Assembly (NCBI RefSeq): GCF_001509555.1
Contig: NZ_LMAS01000002.1
Coordinates: 476,285-540,284, forward strand
Source of the DNA: Bacillus sp. FJAT-29937
GTDB taxonomy: Bacteria > Bacillota > Bacilli > Bacillales > Cytobacillaceae
Reading direction: 5' to 3'
DNA: 64,000 nt
Shown in pieces: positions 62,852 through 64,000 of the stretch; positions within the stretch are counted from its first letter, which is position 1, and each line of letters starts with the position of its first letter. The translations under genes and the position numbers were made by a program. Under the pieces are notes generated by a model. It had not been told where the DNA came from and made no database searches. It was given only the letters and a program-made list of their open reading frames with translations.

Positions 62852-62979
62852 TGTGTATAACTTTATCCAAAACGACTAAATTTGTGGATAAAGCGGATGA
62901 ATTAATCCACAAGCTGTGGATTAATCATAATATTTATAAACAGAATGCTCATATTGTTTGTTGATAACCCTGTGGATAT
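62852..62979. repeat. Cluster of DnaA-box-like 9-mers
   Basis: Within 128 bp there are seven matches to TTATCCACA or its complement with at most one mismatch: 62852 (TGTGTATAA), 62863 (TTATCCAAA), 62883 (TGTGGATAA, perfect), 62903 (TAATCCACA), 62915 (TGTGGATTA), 62959 (TGTTGATAA) and 62971 (TGTGGATAT). This density resembles a DnaA-binding region. Confidence 0.6.
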
Positions 62980-63028
62980 GTGAAGGATTAAACAAATTAT
63001 CAGCTTCTTTATGTTAATCTTTATTCAT

Positions 63029-63397
63029 TCAATCATCTTTATTTAGGAGAATTTCATCTCTCAATACAATGGCATTATTATAAACAGTATTTTTGGCAGC
63101 ATATAAAAGTGTAATATTATGATCGAGGCTTAGTTTGCTTATTTGTTTTATTTCCTTTTTTAGTAAATCGCTAGTTCGCAGTTCTTCTAGATACCTTTCT
63201 CGAAATTCGTCAAAGTGCTCTTTATTATGAGCAAATTTTTTCCTCAGCTCATGGCTTGGCGCCAAATCTTTGGCCCAACAATATAATTTCGCCTTCTCTT
63301 TGGAGATTCCGCGCGGCCACAGGCGATCGACGAGGATTCGGTAGCCGTCGTTTTCTTCATAAGGATCATAAATCCTTTTGATAAAAATATTAGACAT
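63029..63397 (-). CDS. DUF488 family protein
   Basis: A 122-aa protein, IKRIYDPYEENDGYRILVDRLWPRGISKEKAKLYCWAKDLAPS, the DUF488 signature. The family is widespread and of unknown function. ATG 63397 is 6 nt from AGGTG and is preferred to GTG 63406. Confidence 0.85.
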   Translation of the reverse strand: MSNIFIKRIYDPYEENDGYRILVDRLWPRGISKEKAKLYCWAKDLAPSHELRKKFAHNKEHFDEFRERYLEELRTSDLLKKEIKQISKLSLDHNITLLYAAKNTVYNNAIVLRDEILLNKDD

Positions 63398-63406
63398 TAT
63401 TAACAC

Positions 63407-63676
63407 CTAATTTCTTTTTGTTTTAATTTTGTTTTAATGAAAGGATTGTTTGCTTCAAAGTGTATAAGAGAAAATATGAATTGCCAATTACAGAAACATT
63501 TATTGTACTTAACCAGGAATAGATGATCCAAAATAAATGAATGATATGAAACTGTTGTTTCTATAAGAAGAGCATTTGATGATAATGTTTTAAACGATGG
63601 ATTTAATAGAACAAATAATTAATTTCAAATTTGAAATAGTAAAGGGAGTGAACAAATAAAAAAATATAAAATTATA
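63407..63676. other. Non-coding gap upstream of the rRNA promoters
   Basis: AT-rich sequence with no recognisable gene between the DUF488 start and the rRNA promoters. Confidence 0.5.
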
Positions 63677-63705
63677 TTGCAAACACTTTTTAATCATGTT
63701 ATATT
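63677..63705 (+). promoter_or_regulatory. rRNA operon promoter P1
   Basis: TTGCAA (63677-63682) and TATATT (63700-63705) are 17 nt apart, about 200 nt upstream of 16S. Confidence 0.6.
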
Positions 63706-63763
63706 AGAACTCGTCCTCAGGAAAATAACTTTTAACAGCAAAAAAGTTTTTTAAAAAAAGTTA

Positions 63764-63792
63764 TTGACTTTCAACGAGTGAATGTGTTAAAT
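63764..63792 (+). promoter_or_regulatory. rRNA operon promoter P2
   Basis: TTGACT (63764-63769) is followed 17 nt later by TTAAAT (63787-63792). The leader after it contains GTTCTTTGAAAACTGAAC, the boxA-like element usual before Bacillus 16S genes. Confidence 0.68.
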
Positions 63793-63904
63793 TAATAAAG
63801 TCGCTTCTGAGCGATAAGATAGTTCTTTGAAAACTGAACGAACAAAAACGTCAACGTTTTAGTCTTTTTATCAAAAAGACATGTATGAGCTAATCAACTC
63901 ACAA

Positions 63905-64000
63905 TTTATTGGAGAGTTTGATCCTGGCTCAGGACGAACGCTGGCGGCGTGCCTAATACATGCAAGTCGAGCGAATCTGAGGGAGCTTGCTCCCAAAGGT
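63905..64000 (+). rRNA. 16S ribosomal RNA, 5' end (truncated by window edge)
   Basis: The sequence GGAGAGTTTGATCCTGGCTC begins at 63911 and is followed by the universal CAGGACGAACGCTGGCGGCG and a Bacillus-like V1 stem. The mature 5' end is placed at about 63905 by analogy with Bacillus 16S. The gene continues past the window. Confidence 0.96.

Noticed and set aside
1..64000. CRISPR array, insertion sequence or prophage
   Set aside because: No regularly spaced repeats, transposase, integrase or phage structural gene was recognised in the readable frames.

Overview
The window looks like the chromosome of a Bacillaceae bacterium (Bacillus in the broad sense). The base composition is AT-rich, Shine-Dalgarno sites are strong, TTG and GTG starts are frequent, U-tracted hairpin terminators are abundant, and the window ends in the promoter, leader and first ~96 nt of a Bacillus-type 16S rRNA gene. 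Assignments come from reading the sequence and translations; no database search was run.

Region 1 (1-10.4 kb): a PucR-type regulator fragment diverges from an XRE-cupin regulator. The latter leads a hydantoinase/oxoprolinase-like cluster: hyuA, hyuB, a small cupin, an M24 peptidase with an in-frame stop near its N-terminus, two Asp/Glu/hydantoin-racemase paralogues and an MFS transporter. A fragment of a peptide-permease gene follows.

Region 2 (10.4-41.4 kb) is the centrepiece: a coherent set of genes for taking up and degrading proline- and hydroxyproline-containing (collagen-like) peptides. It holds two oligopeptide-binding lipoproteins, an OppB-OppC-OppDF (fused ATPase) transporter, three intact M24 Xaa-Pro-type peptidases, oligopeptidase F and a prolidase-like amidohydrolase. 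It also holds proline racemase/4-hydroxyproline epimerase homologues, a four-subunit FAD/2Fe-2S D-hydroxyproline dehydrogenase-like enzyme, a DHDPS-family deaminase and an aldehyde dehydrogenase that would finish the route to 2-oxoglutarate. A sigma-54 enhancer-binding activator with PAS and AAA+ domains is encoded in the middle. I find six -24/-12 promoters (TGGYAY-N5-TTGCA) facing these units, and TGTA-N10-TACA-like palindromes near most of them. I infer one sigma-54 regulon. A conventional branched-chain amino-acid-type ABC transporter (livKHMGF) sits inside the region without a visible -24/-12 element.

Region 3 (41.4-51.7 kb) is mixed: an FMN reductase, a thioredoxin-like protein, a CDF cation exporter, an AraC-cupin regulator diverging from an M20 amidohydrolase and diaminopropionate ammonia-lyase, a three-gene DUF2089/SHOCT-like unit, a decayed catalase gene, a VOC protein and a quinone oxidoreductase.

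Region 4 (52-59.9 kb): a second sigma-54 activator followed directly by two tandem 18-bp repeats (probable enhancer sites) and a -24/-12 promoter. The promoter drives a decayed CoA-transferase subunit A gene, a 3-hydroxybutyrate-dehydrogenase-like SDR and a Liv-type ABC transporter in which permease LivM and ATPase LivG are one polypeptide.

Region 5 (59.9-64 kb): tRNA-Ala(GGC), MgtC/SapB, EamA and GNAT proteins, a DnaA-box-like cluster, a DUF488 protein and the start of an rRNA operon. I saw no CRISPR array, transposase or prophage gene.
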